Below, piece after piece: positions 7,855-17,039 of a stretch of 33,065 nt of DNA. Location: NCBI GenBank assembly GCA_025453495.1, contig JALOQM010000002.1, positions 76,680 through 109,744 of the forward strand, read 5' to 3'. A program made the position numbers and the translations under genes. Numbering within the stretch: position 1 is the stretch's first letter; each line of letters begins with the position of its first letter. The DNA is from Minisyncoccota bacterium (GTDB lineage Bacteria > Patescibacteriota > Minisyncoccia > Phycocordibacterales > UBA9973). The notes under the pieces are model-generated. The model did not search any database. It saw only the letters and a program-made list of their open reading frames with translations, and was not told where the DNA came from.

Positions 7855-9516
7855 TTATTTTATTACACTCATGCGGGCGATCTTGCGAGTATCGCATGCG
7901 ATGAGTTCTACGGAGTAGAGTCCTGTCGCCAGGTCTGCTACCGATAGTGTTACTGTTTGTGTACCATAAGGCAGCGTTCCTTCATTTTCCGTCTTCACCA
8001 GTTTTCCTGTTATGTCATATATGTTGACGATGACATCGCCACTTACTAGATGATCAAACACAATTGTTGTTACATCCTGGGTCGGATTGGGAAAGAGGGA
8101 AAAACCAGAAAGTGTGATCGCACCGGTAACGTCTGTTGTCTGTGTGACGGTGATGTTGTCGATGTACAGGTTGTTACCAAAACCGTTTGTAGTCACGAAC
8201 TTCACGTACACATTGTTTATTCCTACAAAGGCATTGAGCGATACATTTTCGTTGCGCCAATCGCTCGAATTCGTCGGTGTCCAGTCAACTGTTGTTGCTA
8301 TCCCAGTTGCAAGAGTTGTACCAGCTTTGTTGTATAGCTGTACCCAACTTGCGCCGCAATTCGTCGAAACAAATATCTGCAAACGCTCGTAATATTGTGC
8401 ATCATAGGGTCGATAGGCAACGTCAAATGTCAACATAGTACTCATTGGATTCGTTAGATTCAATGGTGCCATGATGAGCTCATCGGTTGCCCCGATGTCC
8501 TCGTAATTGAAGGCATCAAACTTGATGCATGGGGTCGGGTTACCAGCTGTGGTCACACGTGAGAGCGTGATTCCTGCATCAGAATTAATGAGCCCCCAAT
8601 CAGTCGGCGGGTAGGCCACAGGGGTAAAATCTTCCATTATTGGTGGCATTACCACCGGGGTCACTTGGCTTACAAATAGCGGATAAGAGGCAGTATTGTT
8701 GTACGGATTGCCGTCAGTGCTACCATTTGGATTGGTTGTGGTGACAGTGAGCGTATGTGCGCCAGCGGTCACAGTCTGTGGTGACAGCGTGATCGCTGTT
8801 GTCCCACCTGCCGAAAGTGTACCGTTCCAGTTGTAGAACTGAGGAGTACCACCATCGATATCAAAGGTAATGTCACAAGACATCAACATGGTACTTACGC
8901 TATTGTTCTTGAGATTGACTACAGGGAATATCGTAGTGCCGCAGTAGAGTGCTTGTGCGTTTACCGGACTCACATCGAGTGGATACGGACAAGTACTGAG
9001 TGCCGCAAGCATCTCTCCCATAGTTACCTGTCCGACCTCATATATGAGGTTGTTAGGGCATACCATGTATACGATAGAAAAATAGTTTACCGCCCAACTT
9101 GTCTGAAATGCGAGTGCCTGCGCCGGAGGTACATCAATTATCGGAAAGGAAACTCCCGTTACCCAATCACCAAGTGTACTGATTCCAGTACCTTGGAGGT
9201 CAGCAAGTGTTGTCGCACCGTCTGCTTCAATATGAAGTACTGTACAAATACTGTCGACGGTACCTGATGGTCCGTGTTCAATATACATGCTGTCGAGCGA
9301 CAGGGAGTTGTAATAATTCCATGCCGGCAATGACCAAGTAGCCGAAATGTTGATAAAAACGGTTTTACCCTGGCCCGTCAATGTGTACAGGTCAACAGTG
9401 TTGCTGTTGATATCACTAAAAGTGAAGTTCGGTGCGATACTTCCGTTTGCAAGTTGTGCAAAGGTTGTGACGCTCATCATGATGAACGAGATGGTTGTGA
9501 CGAAGATTTTTTTCAT
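7855..9516 (-). CDS. Secreted protein with thioredoxin-like N-terminal region, adhesion/CARDB-like middle and T9SS type A C-terminal sorting domain
   Basis: Signal peptide MKKIFVTTISFIMMSVTTFAQ; redoxin-like LANGSIAPNFTFSDINSNTVDLYTLTGQGKTVFINISATWSLPAWN; C-term LFPNPTQDVTTIVFDHLVSGDVIVNIYDITGKLV...VADLATGLYSVELIACDTRKIARMSVIK. Confidence 0.85.
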   Translation of the reverse strand: MKKIFVTTISFIMMSVTTFAQLANGSIAPNFTFSDINSNTVDLYTLTGQGKTVFINISATWSLPAWNYYNSLSLDSMYIEHGPSGTVDSICTVLHIEADGATTLADLQGTGISTLGDWVTGVSFPIIDVPPAQALAFQTSWAVNYFSIVYMVCPNNLIYEVGQVTMGEMLAALSTCPYPLDVSPVNAQALYCGTTIFPVVNLKNNSVSTMLMSCDITFDIDGGTPQFYNWNGTLSAGGTTAITLSPQTVTAGAHTLTVTTTNPNGSTDGNPYNNTASYPLFVSQVTPVVMPPIMEDFTPVAYPPTDWGLINSDAGITLSRVTTAGNPTPCIKFDAFNYEDIGATDELIMAPLNLTNPMSTMLTFDVAYRPYDAQYYERLQIFVSTNCGASWVQLYNKAGTTLATGIATTVDWTPTNSSDWRNENVSLNAFVGINNVYVKFVTTNGFGNNLYIDNITVTQTTDVTGAITLSGFSLFPNPTQDVTTIVFDHLVSGDVIVNIYDITGKLVKTENEGTLPYGTQTVTLSVADLATGLYSVELIACDTRKIARMSVIK

Positions 9517-9574
9517 CTTTGCTGTTTTTTGGTTGTGAAATGGTACTTATATTGAATTTATGTATTCTTTCGTG

Positions 9575-9602
9575 ATTATTCACTAAATGTATATTTTGTC
9601 AA
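9575..9602 (-). promoter_or_regulatory. Sigma70-like promoter TTGACA-N16-AATAAT
   Basis: Upstream of the T9SS-type gene on the minus strand. Confidence 0.5.
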
Positions 9603-9616
9603 TAGATTCTGGGGTA

Positions 9617-9646
9617 GTAAAAAGCCCACACATAGGTGCGGGCTTT
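9617..9646 (-). terminator. Rho-independent terminator
   Basis: On minus strand AAAGCCCgcacctatgtgtGGGCTTTTTACT. Confidence 0.75.
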
Positions 9647-9666
9647 GATTTTTGATACGTATCTAG

Positions 9667-10923
9667 TTACTTCAGCAAAAGGATAACCAATATGATTACT
9701 GTTGCTAAAAGTCCAATACATACCGCAAAGAGCGTCTTAAATTGTCTCTTCCAACAAGGAAGAGCATCAAACGCTTTCCAGCAAGCACAAAAAGTTTCGT
9801 ACTTGCTTTTGAAAAATGTGCAGATTTTTTTGCACAATGAAATAATTTTTTCCCATATCCGTACCCAGAAAAGTACGATAACAGAAAATACTGTACTGCT
9901 TCTTGAAGCCATGTAATAGGCTCTAAAGAGAACAAAGTATATTACTGCAATAATTAGGAGTGCAGCTAACAGATCACGCACAAAATAGAGCACTACTCCA
10001 GCAATAAGTACCAGACAAACACCCCGAACCGCAATAAAGAAATACCGAAGGGACCTTTTCACTGACTTCGGATCAGTATTCCCTTTACGCAGCAAATACA
10101 GCAGATTGGCTAACTTCCAGAGGCCAATAATCCCAAAAGTGAGAAGAGAAAGCCAAAGAGGAAATATTACCGGAGCAGTCGTGGTTTGAATCACAACACG
10201 TTCACTGATGGTGGTAACGTTTGCCACTACGTAACGCATAGCATTCAATTTTTCAGGATGCAGTACCGCATCATTTGCTTCAACTGTGTCAGGGAATTGT
10301 ATTTCCTCTGATCTGATTGAATCAACTGGTATGTTGTACTTCATGAGATATGCGCCAACACGATTCGCTCGCTCTTGTGCTATTTGCTCATTTTCTGATT
10401 CAAATACACCAGGTTGTACAGAATTTTTAAATCCATACTTTGCTGCTTCAGGTGAAGCAGTAGCGAACAGTAATGTGACGCGTGCAGTCGGTTTTGCAGT
10501 TTGGCGCATCTTTGGGTTTGCCGCTTTGCGAACAGCAGCTGATGTACCATCATAATCTAAAGCATAGTTAATGTTTGGATTGTCTAAAATTTTGCTTATT
10601 TCGTAAGCAATTTTTTTGGCGACATTCTCTTCTGCTGTTGCATCAGTTGGTGGAACCAAAACGAATTTTTTGGCACAGGGATACTGTACCTTAAATTTGT
10701 AGTGCTCAGTATCTTTGACAATACTTTGCACTTCTGCCTGCATCGGGGAGAGTAGCCCCCATGGATTAAACTGTGTACCCGAATCGTCTGTCGCTTGGAA
10801 ACGAGTATACCATTCAGTGGTGTCACCGAGTGACGCGCGGTGAGTATTCCAGCCAATAAAACTGAACATACAGATGAACGTAGCCAATACGCAGAGTATT
10901 GAAAATAGAGCAGTTTTTTTCAT
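9667..10923 (-). CDS. Membrane protein with signal/TM N-terminus, OmpA-C-like periplasmic region and C-terminal TM segments
   Basis: IAQERANRVGAYLMKYNIPVDSIRSEEIQFPDT...LNAMRYVVANV resembles OmpA C-terminal domain; C-terminal half has several hydrophobic helices. Confidence 0.6.
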   Translation of the reverse strand: MKKTALFSILCVLATFICMFSFIGWNTHRASLGDTTEWYTRFQATDDSGTQFNPWGLLSPMQAEVQSIVKDTEHYKFKVQYPCAKKFVLVPPTDATAEENVAKKIAYEISKILDNPNINYALDYDGTSAAVRKAANPKMRQTAKPTARVTLLFATASPEAAKYGFKNSVQPGVFESENEQIAQERANRVGAYLMKYNIPVDSIRSEEIQFPDTVEANDAVLHPEKLNAMRYVVANVTTISERVVIQTTTAPVIFPLWLSLLTFGIIGLWKLANLLYLLRKGNTDPKSVKRSLRYFFIAVRGVCLVLIAGVVLYFVRDLLAALLIIAVIYFVLFRAYYMASRSSTVFSVIVLFWVRIWEKIISLCKKICTFFKSKYETFCACWKAFDALPCWKRQFKTLFAVCIGLLATVIILVILLLK

Positions 10924-10986
10924 GGTGCTGACGTGAGGGCGCCCCCTTTTGTGGATATGTGAGTTTTTTTAAGGATTTCTAGTCTT

Positions 10987-11015
10987 ATTATACACTATTA
11001 CAATATATATGTCAA
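10987..11015 (-). promoter_or_regulatory. Perfect sigma70 consensus promoter TTGACA-N17-TATAAT
   Basis: Minus strand TTGACAtatatattgtaatagtgTATAAT. Confidence 0.8.
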
Positions 11016-11053
11016 GCATACAAAACACTGTCATTTCTATATAATTCAAGATA

Positions 11054-12478
11054 ATGACTCCCAAATATACACTTACTGTCGGTCTCGAAATTCACGTTGA
11101 ACTCAAGACATCGACCAAAATGTTTTGCAATTGCAAGAATGATCCAGAAGAAAAAACTCCGAATAGAAATATTTGTCCGGTGTGTATGGCGCATCCTGGT
11201 ACTTTGCCAGTCATAAACAAGCAAGCTGTCGAAAACGTCATCATGGTCGGTCTTGCGCTTGACTCAAAGATAGCTGACTTTACAGAATTCGATCGAAAAA
11301 ATTACTTTTATCCTGATATTCCAAAGGGCTATCAGATTAGTCAGTACAAGTACCCAATCGTTTCTGGTGGTTCACTTGCTGGTGTTGCGATTACTCGCGT
11401 ACATCTTGAAGAAGACACCGCGACAAGTAAGCACGACCGCGGAGAATATTCACTTATTGATTTCAACCGGGCTGGTGTGCCACTTATGGAACTTGTGACA
11501 GAGCCAGTTATCCATGACACAGAAAGTATTGTTCGCTTCGGCAAAGAGTTGCAACTACTCCTGCGGTATCTTGGTGTGTCTGACGCAGATATGGAGAAGG
11601 GGCAGATGCGTGTTGAAGTTAATGTCTCAATTTCTCCAGATCCGACAAAGCCAAGTAAAACATATGTCGAGCTCAAGAATATCAATTCATTTCAGTCTGC
11701 AAAGCGTGCGGCAGAGTATGAAATAGAGCGCATGACTGAGCTTTGGGACGCAGGAAGACAAGATGAAATCGTCAAAGAAACACGTGGCTGGGATGAGACG
11801 AAGCAAAAAACATTTTCTCAGCGGCGCAAGGAGGATTCGCATGACTATCGTTATTTCCCGGATCCGGATTTGCCGAAGCTCAAGCTCTCGGAAGTGTTTG
11901 ATCTTGCAGCGCTTCGGAGTGAATTGCCTGAATTGCCGGAAGCGAAGCGCGCGCGCTATGCGAAAGAGTTTGGCATCAAGGTGGAGGATATCGAGATATA
12001 CGTTGGCAATTTAGTGCTCTCAAAATTTTTTGAAGCTGTAGCTGCTTTGCTTCAAAATAATCAGGAAAAAATAAAAATTGCTTCTAATTACATAACATCA
12101 GATCTCGTGGGTTATTTAAAAAATACTCCTAATGCAAGGATACCTACCCCTCAAGGTTTTGCTAAGCTTATTGAAATGGGAAGTCAGGGTTTGGTTTCAT
12201 CTAGAGGAGTAAAAGATATTTTAGGAGAAATGGTGATCAGCGATGATACTCCAATGAATATTGCAAAGAAAAAAGGTTTATTGCAAATAAGTAATGAAGA
12301 TGATCTTAGAGGTTTGGTTCAGAGGATAGTTTTAGGTAACGAAAAAGTAGTCGCCGAGTACAAGGCGGGGAAGGAGTCGGCGATGCAATTCTTTGTCGGG
12401 CAGGTCATGCGCGAAACAAAAGGAGCAGCCAATCCGGCGGTAACACAAAAATTGATACGGGATATTTTGGCAAAATAA
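11054..12478 (+). CDS. gatB: Asp/Glu-tRNA(Asn/Gln) amidotransferase subunit B
   Basis: VGLEIHVELKTSTKMFC, NICPVCMAHPGTLPV, YPDIPKGYQISQ, EEDTATSKHD, DFNRAGVPLMELVTEP. Confidence 0.97.
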   Translation: MTPKYTLTVGLEIHVELKTSTKMFCNCKNDPEEKTPNRNICPVCMAHPGTLPVINKQAVENVIMVGLALDSKIADFTEFDRKNYFYPDIPKGYQISQYKYPIVSGGSLAGVAITRVHLEEDTATSKHDRGEYSLIDFNRAGVPLMELVTEPVIHDTESIVRFGKELQLLLRYLGVSDADMEKGQMRVEVNVSISPDPTKPSKTYVELKNINSFQSAKRAAEYEIERMTELWDAGRQDEIVKETRGWDETKQKTFSQRRKEDSHDYRYFPDPDLPKLKLSEVFDLAALRSELPELPEAKRARYAKEFGIKVEDIEIYVGNLVLSKFFEAVAALLQNNQEKIKIASNYITSDLVGYLKNTPNARIPTPQGFAKLIEMGSQGLVSSRGVKDILGEMVISDDTPMNIAKKKGLLQISNEDDLRGLVQRIVLGNEKVVAEYKAGKESAMQFFVGQVMRETKGAANPAVTQKLIRDILAK

Positions 12479-12516
12479 ATCCCCTATATTCGTTGTCTTG
12501 AACATAGGAGATTTTT

Positions 12517-12540
12517 CGAGCGATAGATGCTCGGCTTTTT
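12517..12540 (+). terminator. Rho-independent terminator of gatB
   Basis: CGAGC-gatagat-GCTCG-GCTTTTT. Confidence 0.65.
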
Positions 12541-12868
12541 ATGCAACTTTCCGGAGAATGGCACTCGGCTCTTCCTGTTTAATGGTGCCGTATTTCGGAT
12601 TTCCAGCAGTGCGCTTGCTCCATACCGGATGATTTTTCGGCGCCGGTCGGCGTGAGGGCTTTACTTCTTTTTCAAGCATATCCCAAGGTATGGATATGGA
12701 TAAAAGACTTATCAATCCACAGATTGCTGTAGTGATTTCTGAACCTGTTTTACTGAGCATCTGTTCAGGGATTTGTCCTTTGAAAATTAAAATGATTGCG
12801 CAGTTCGCACCTGCAGCAATGAGTAGCAGGACAGCTCCTGTCACTTTGCGCTTTAGTTTTGCATTCAT
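12539..12868 (-). CDS. Hypothetical small membrane protein, 109 aa
   Basis: Two hydrophobic segments followed by a basic tail; own promoter at 12902..12929. Confidence 0.6.
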   Translation of the reverse strand: MNAKLKRKVTGAVLLLIAAGANCAIILIFKGQIPEQMLSKTGSEITTAICGLISLLSISIPWDMLEKEVKPSRRPAPKNHPVWSKRTAGNPKYGTIKQEEPSAILRKVA

Positions 12869-12901
12869 GTTTTGAGTTTTTTTATGTTCAAACTACTATT
12901 T

Positions 12902-12929
12902 ATAATAGCATATAATATATATATGTCAA
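12902..12929 (-). promoter_or_regulatory. Sigma70-like promoter TTGACA-N16-TATTAT
   Basis: Minus strand TTGACAtatatatattatatgcTATTAT. Confidence 0.6.
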
Positions 12930-12968
12930 ATATCTGAACTAGATAAAAATATTTGCTATACTAATACT

Positions 12969-14006
12969 ATGAAAAAAATCAGAGTAGCAATAAATGGATT
13001 CGGTAGAATCGGCAGAGCATTCTTCAAACTTGCGTTTGAACGTCCAGAAATAGAAATAGTGGCAGTCAATGATCTTGGTGATCTCGATAATCTCGCGTAC
13101 CTTCTCAAGTACGACACAGTGTATCGTACTAGCAACCTGAAAGTTAGCACCTCAGTCTCACCTGAGCCTGCTTTTATCGTTGATGGAAATAAGGTGCTGT
13201 ATCTGAGTCAAAAAGATCCTGCACAACTTCCTTGGAAAGATTTGGCTATTGATGTTGTTGTCGAATCAAGTGGTTTTTTTGCAAGCTATACGGGTTCCGA
13301 AGCACATATACAAGCTGGCGCAAAAAAAGTCGTCATCACTGCACCGACGAAAGACGAACCAACAGAAGCTATTGCTGGCGCCACAATTCTTCTTGGTGTA
13401 AATGAAGAAAAATTCAAAGGCTCTATCATCACTTCAAATGCGTCATGTACGACAAATGCTGCATCTCCAGTAATTGCCATTTTGCATGAATCAATCGGTA
13501 TCGAGAAAGCGATTTTGAATACAGTGCACGGTTATACTGCGACGCAAGCACTTGTAGATAGTCCAGCAGGGAAAAAGGGGTATCGTGAAGGCCGAGCAGC
13601 TGCCGAAAATATAATCCCTTCATCAACTGGCGCGGCGATCGCTGTGACAAAAGCATTTCCAGCTCTGACAGGACTTTTTGACGGTGTTTCTATACGTGTA
13701 CCAGTACCCGCAGGTTCAATCGCCGACATTACATTTATTGCCAAGCGCCCGACGACAAAAGAAGAAGTAAATGAGCTTCTCAAACAGGCGAGCATGGATC
13801 CGCGTTGGAAAAATATTTTTACAGTTACTGAAGATCAGATAGTCTCTTCAGATATTCTCGGCAGCCAATATGCATCAATTGCTGATCTAGAAATGACACG
13901 AGTTGTCGGCGGGACACTTGTAAAAGTGCTTGCATGGTACGACAACGAAATGGGGTATACAAGAACCCTCGTGGATCATGTCGTTAAGGCGGGAGAGATG
14001 ATTTAA
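12969..14006 (+). CDS. gap: Type I glyceraldehyde-3-phosphate dehydrogenase
   Basis: VAINGFGRIGRAFFK, SNASCTTNAASPV, AVTKAFPALTG, WYDNEMGYT. Confidence 0.97.
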   Translation: MKKIRVAINGFGRIGRAFFKLAFERPEIEIVAVNDLGDLDNLAYLLKYDTVYRTSNLKVSTSVSPEPAFIVDGNKVLYLSQKDPAQLPWKDLAIDVVVESSGFFASYTGSEAHIQAGAKKVVITAPTKDEPTEAIAGATILLGVNEEKFKGSIITSNASCTTNAASPVIAILHESIGIEKAILNTVHGYTATQALVDSPAGKKGYREGRAAAENIIPSSTGAAIAVTKAFPALTGLFDGVSIRVPVPAGSIADITFIAKRPTTKEEVNELLKQASMDPRWKNIFTVTEDQIVSSDILGSQYASIADLEMTRVVGGTLVKVLAWYDNEMGYTRTLVDHVVKAGEMI

Positions 14007-14019
14007 ACAAAAATAAAAA

Positions 14020-14056
14020 AGCAGCTTTAGAAATGTTCTAAAGCTGCTGGTTTTTG
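14020..14056 (+). terminator. Rho-independent terminator of gap
   Basis: GCAGCTTTAGAA-atg-TTCTAAAGCTGC then TTTTT. Confidence 0.9.
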
Positions 14057-14087
14057 CCTTTTCCTATCTTTTTTTGAAAAAGTCGTT

Positions 14088-14124
14088 TACTTACTCCAAA
14101 ATGTTTTAAGTTTTGGAGTAAGTA
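14088..14124. repeat. Perfect 14-bp hairpin TACTTACTCCAAAA-N9-TTTTGGAGTAAGTA
   Basis: Exact inverted repeat without a poly-T tract. Confidence 0.7.
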
Positions 14125-14198
14125 TTCTGGTGGTAAAATCCTTCTTTCTCTATACAGGGGTCGAGGATGATTTTCGTCGTCATTATACATAATTTTCC

Positions 14199-14795
14199 CT
14201 ACATATTTTTTTTCAATGAGTATGGTAAGGTGTTGGCATTGTAAACCATCAATTTTTTCTGGTCTACAACTGCCTTGCGTCCAGTTCTCAATTTAATCCA
14301 TACTCGATATTCCTGCGTAACAGCTTCAAGAACTTTTTCAGTTTGGCTTCTGATCCTTTCCCATTCTTCCCCTTCCTTCCTTGCTCTTATTTGATAGTCC
14401 TTTCTTGATTGGATTTCTTTTGGGAGCTTTGTTTCGAGAAGATAAGAAAAAATAGGTCGGAAGACTTCACTCTCTAGTAAAGAAGAGTCTGCAGGAATTT
14501 TCTGATCTTTGTGATTCTTTTTCCAGCAGTAACGTGTAGAAAAGTTTTTGCTGCAGTCAATTATTTCCCATGGAAAACTACTGACTTCGTGAGAAATTTC
14601 CAAAATACGGAAATTATTGTGGTGTGCTCGACCAGAAATGACTGTTATCATTTGTGATTCATCTATGAGTATGGCAATATTTTGTATGCCATACTCTGTT
14701 CTTCCTGTGTTGGAAAGTGCATAACGCGCATGGCATATTTTTTCATGGCTATTGGTTTTTAAAAATGAAAGCGGTGGAAGCACGAGACACAGCAC
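14199..14795 (-). CDS. Hypothetical protein, up to 198 aa (start uncertain)
   Basis: Long ORF with plausible composition; no family recognised. Confidence 0.5.
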   Translation of the reverse strand: MLCLVLPPLSFLKTNSHEKICHARYALSNTGRTEYGIQNIAILIDESQMITVISGRAHHNNFRILEISHEVSSFPWEIIDCSKNFSTRYCWKKNHKDQKIPADSSLLESEVFRPIFSYLLETKLPKEIQSRKDYQIRARKEGEEWERIRSQTEKVLEAVTQEYRVWIKLRTGRKAVVDQKKLMVYNANTLPYSLKKNM

Positions 14796-14978
14796 TCTCG
14801 CTTAGCGTCATGTCGAGAGCTAGCTAACTCTGACCTTTTGACCAGTGTAATGCTTGTCTGGCTGCTTTCCACCGTTATTTTTGACGCTCAAAAAATTATT
14901 TCAGCTTGTATTATATACTTGTCAAGTATCTAGAAAAAGATAAGAATTTATTCTTGAATTCTATGATATATTTAATTT

Positions 14979-15434
14979 ATGAAAATCTACTTCGCTTCAG
15001 ATCACGCAGGATATGAGCTCAAAGAGCGGTTGAAGCCGTTTGTGATAAACCTTGGATATGAAGTCGAAGATCTTGGACCAGATAGGTACATCGAGACTGA
15101 TGACTATCCAGACACCTGCCTGCCAGCAGCAAGAGCAGTGGTAGCCAATCCTGGCACTTGTGCCATTATCATTGGTGGCTCAGGACAAGGTGAAGGGATT
15201 GTCGCAAATCGCATCCATGGTGTCCGTGCGGCTGTTTACTATGGCGGCACACTCGATATTATTCGCATCACGCGCGAGCACAATGACGCCAATGTGCTCG
15301 CGCTCGGCGCACGCTTCCTTATGGAAGACGAGGCGCAGTATGCGGTCAATCTTTTCCTTACAACGAAATATACTGGTGATGAGCGGCACGTAAGAAGAAT
15401 AAAAAAAATAGAACTACTATCTTCGGATAACTAG
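14979..15434 (+). CDS. rpiB: RpiB/LacA/LacB family ribose-5-phosphate isomerase
   Basis: FASDHAGYELKERLK, IIIGGSGQGEGIVANRIHGVRAAVYYG, REHNDANVLALGARF. Confidence 0.95.
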   Translation: MKIYFASDHAGYELKERLKPFVINLGYEVEDLGPDRYIETDDYPDTCLPAARAVVANPGTCAIIIGGSGQGEGIVANRIHGVRAAVYYGGTLDIIRITREHNDANVLALGARFLMEDEAQYAVNLFLTTKYTGDERHVRRIKKIELLSSDN

Positions 15435-15468
15435 TATTTTGTTATTGAGAATCTAGTTGTAAAAAGTT

Positions 15469-16146
15469 ATGCCACAAATCATTCCGGCAATCATGCCGAA
15501 AAAATTCAGTGATATCGAGTGGAGTGTTGCCAAAGTAAACGGCATGGTAAAGGTCGTGCAACTCGATATTATGGATGGGAAATTTGTGAAGAATACCTCG
15601 TGGCCTTACGTAGGTGATACTGGAGAATTCGATCGTATCGAGAAAGAAGAGCAGGGAATGCCAGCCTGGGAGAGTATAGAATATGAACTTGATCTTATGA
15701 TCATGGATGCCGACAAAGAATTTGAAAAATTTATAAAACTTGGTCCCAAGCGAATTGTTTTCCATGTAGAAGCCATGCCACAGGTAAAAGAGTTTCTTGA
15801 AAATCTTGATCCCTACTATCGTGAAAACATTGAATTTGGTATTGCTATCAATACAACGACACCGATTTCTACTATCGCAGATACTGTGAGACTCGTTGAC
15901 TTCGTGCAGTGTATGGGCATAGAAAAAATTGGTTACCAAGGGCAGCTCTTTGATGAGCGAGTGCTTGACCAGATTCGCGCTTTGAGAGAACACTTTCCAG
16001 GTTGTATACTAAGTGTCGATGGTGCTGTCAATGAAGATACCGCACCGCGACTTATTGCTGCTGGGGCTGATCGACTTGTCATTGGTTCTGTCCTCTGGAA
16101 GAGTGACGACATCGAAGAAAAAATATTTGAATTTAAATCATTATAA
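15469..16146 (+). CDS. rpe: Ribulose-phosphate 3-epimerase family
   Basis: IIPAIMPKKF, VQLDIMDGKFVKNTSWP, GCILSVDGAVNEDTAPRLIAAGADRLVIGSVLW. Confidence 0.88.
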   Translation: MPQIIPAIMPKKFSDIEWSVAKVNGMVKVVQLDIMDGKFVKNTSWPYVGDTGEFDRIEKEEQGMPAWESIEYELDLMIMDADKEFEKFIKLGPKRIVFHVEAMPQVKEFLENLDPYYRENIEFGIAINTTTPISTIADTVRLVDFVQCMGIEKIGYQGQLFDERVLDQIRALREHFPGCILSVDGAVNEDTAPRLIAAGADRLVIGSVLWKSDDIEEKIFEFKSL

Positions 16147-17016
16147 ATGTCTACTATTGTTACTGAAAAAGAAATACAACAACTACAACTGACTGCAAAT
16201 ACCATTCGTCAGACTATAATCCGGATGCTCATGGATGCTGGGGCAGGGCACACTGCAGGACCACTTGGTATGGCGGATATTTTTACCGCATTGTATTTCC
16301 ATGAACTCAAGCATGACCCAAAGAATCCATCTTGGTCAGAACGAGACAGAGTTATACTTTCAAACGGTCATATTTGTCCAGTGCGCTATGCGGCGATGTA
16401 TCATGCAGGCTATCAAATACAAAAAGAAGAACTTTCGACATTTCGAAAAATTGATTCGCGTCTTGAAGGTCATCCTGCTTTTCACCGATTACCGGGTGTT
16501 GAAACCTCATCTGGTCCACTCGGTGAAGGACTTTCTGAAGCGTGCGGTTTCGCGTTTGCAGCAAAAATGGATCACAAACCGCATCACATCTGGTGTCTGG
16601 CATCCGACGGCGAGCACGCTGAAGGTATGACATGGGAAGCAGTGATGCTTGCCGCAAAGTACAAGCTTGATAATCTGTGTGTCATAATTGATCGCAATTA
16701 TATACAAATCGACGGTTTTACCGAGGATGTTATGCCGCTTGATCTTGGTGTTTCACTTGCAGATAAATACAAAGCATTTGGTTGGAATGTGCTTGAGATC
16801 GGTGGTCATGATTTTGCGGACATACTTGGCGCATTTGAGAAAGCAAAATCAGCGAAAGGCAAACCGACATGCATTGTTGCGCGAACGACTCCAGGTAAAG
16901 GAGTAGATTTTATGGAAAATAATTATAAATGGCATGGCGTCCCACCAAACAAGACGCAAGCAGAAGAAGCACTTGCACAATTGGCGCGTATAGAGGACGC
17001 ACTACGCAGAGAGTAG
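16147..17016 (+). CDS. Transketolase, N-terminal (TPP-binding) subunit
   Basis: GHTAGPLGMADIFTALYF, ILSNGHICPVRYAAM, GLGEG-like GPLGEGLSEACGFA, SDGEHAEGMTWEA. Confidence 0.95.
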   Translation: MSTIVTEKEIQQLQLTANTIRQTIIRMLMDAGAGHTAGPLGMADIFTALYFHELKHDPKNPSWSERDRVILSNGHICPVRYAAMYHAGYQIQKEELSTFRKIDSRLEGHPAFHRLPGVETSSGPLGEGLSEACGFAFAAKMDHKPHHIWCLASDGEHAEGMTWEAVMLAAKYKLDNLCVIIDRNYIQIDGFTEDVMPLDLGVSLADKYKAFGWNVLEIGGHDFADILGAFEKAKSAKGKPTCIVARTTPGKGVDFMENNYKWHGVPPNKTQAEEALAQLARIEDALRRE

Positions 17017-17039
17017 TACTATATAGTAAATAAAAAGAA

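Noticed and set aside
15442-15993. 183-aa minus-strand ORF over rpe
   Set aside because: Opposite a recognisable epimerase; no independent motifs
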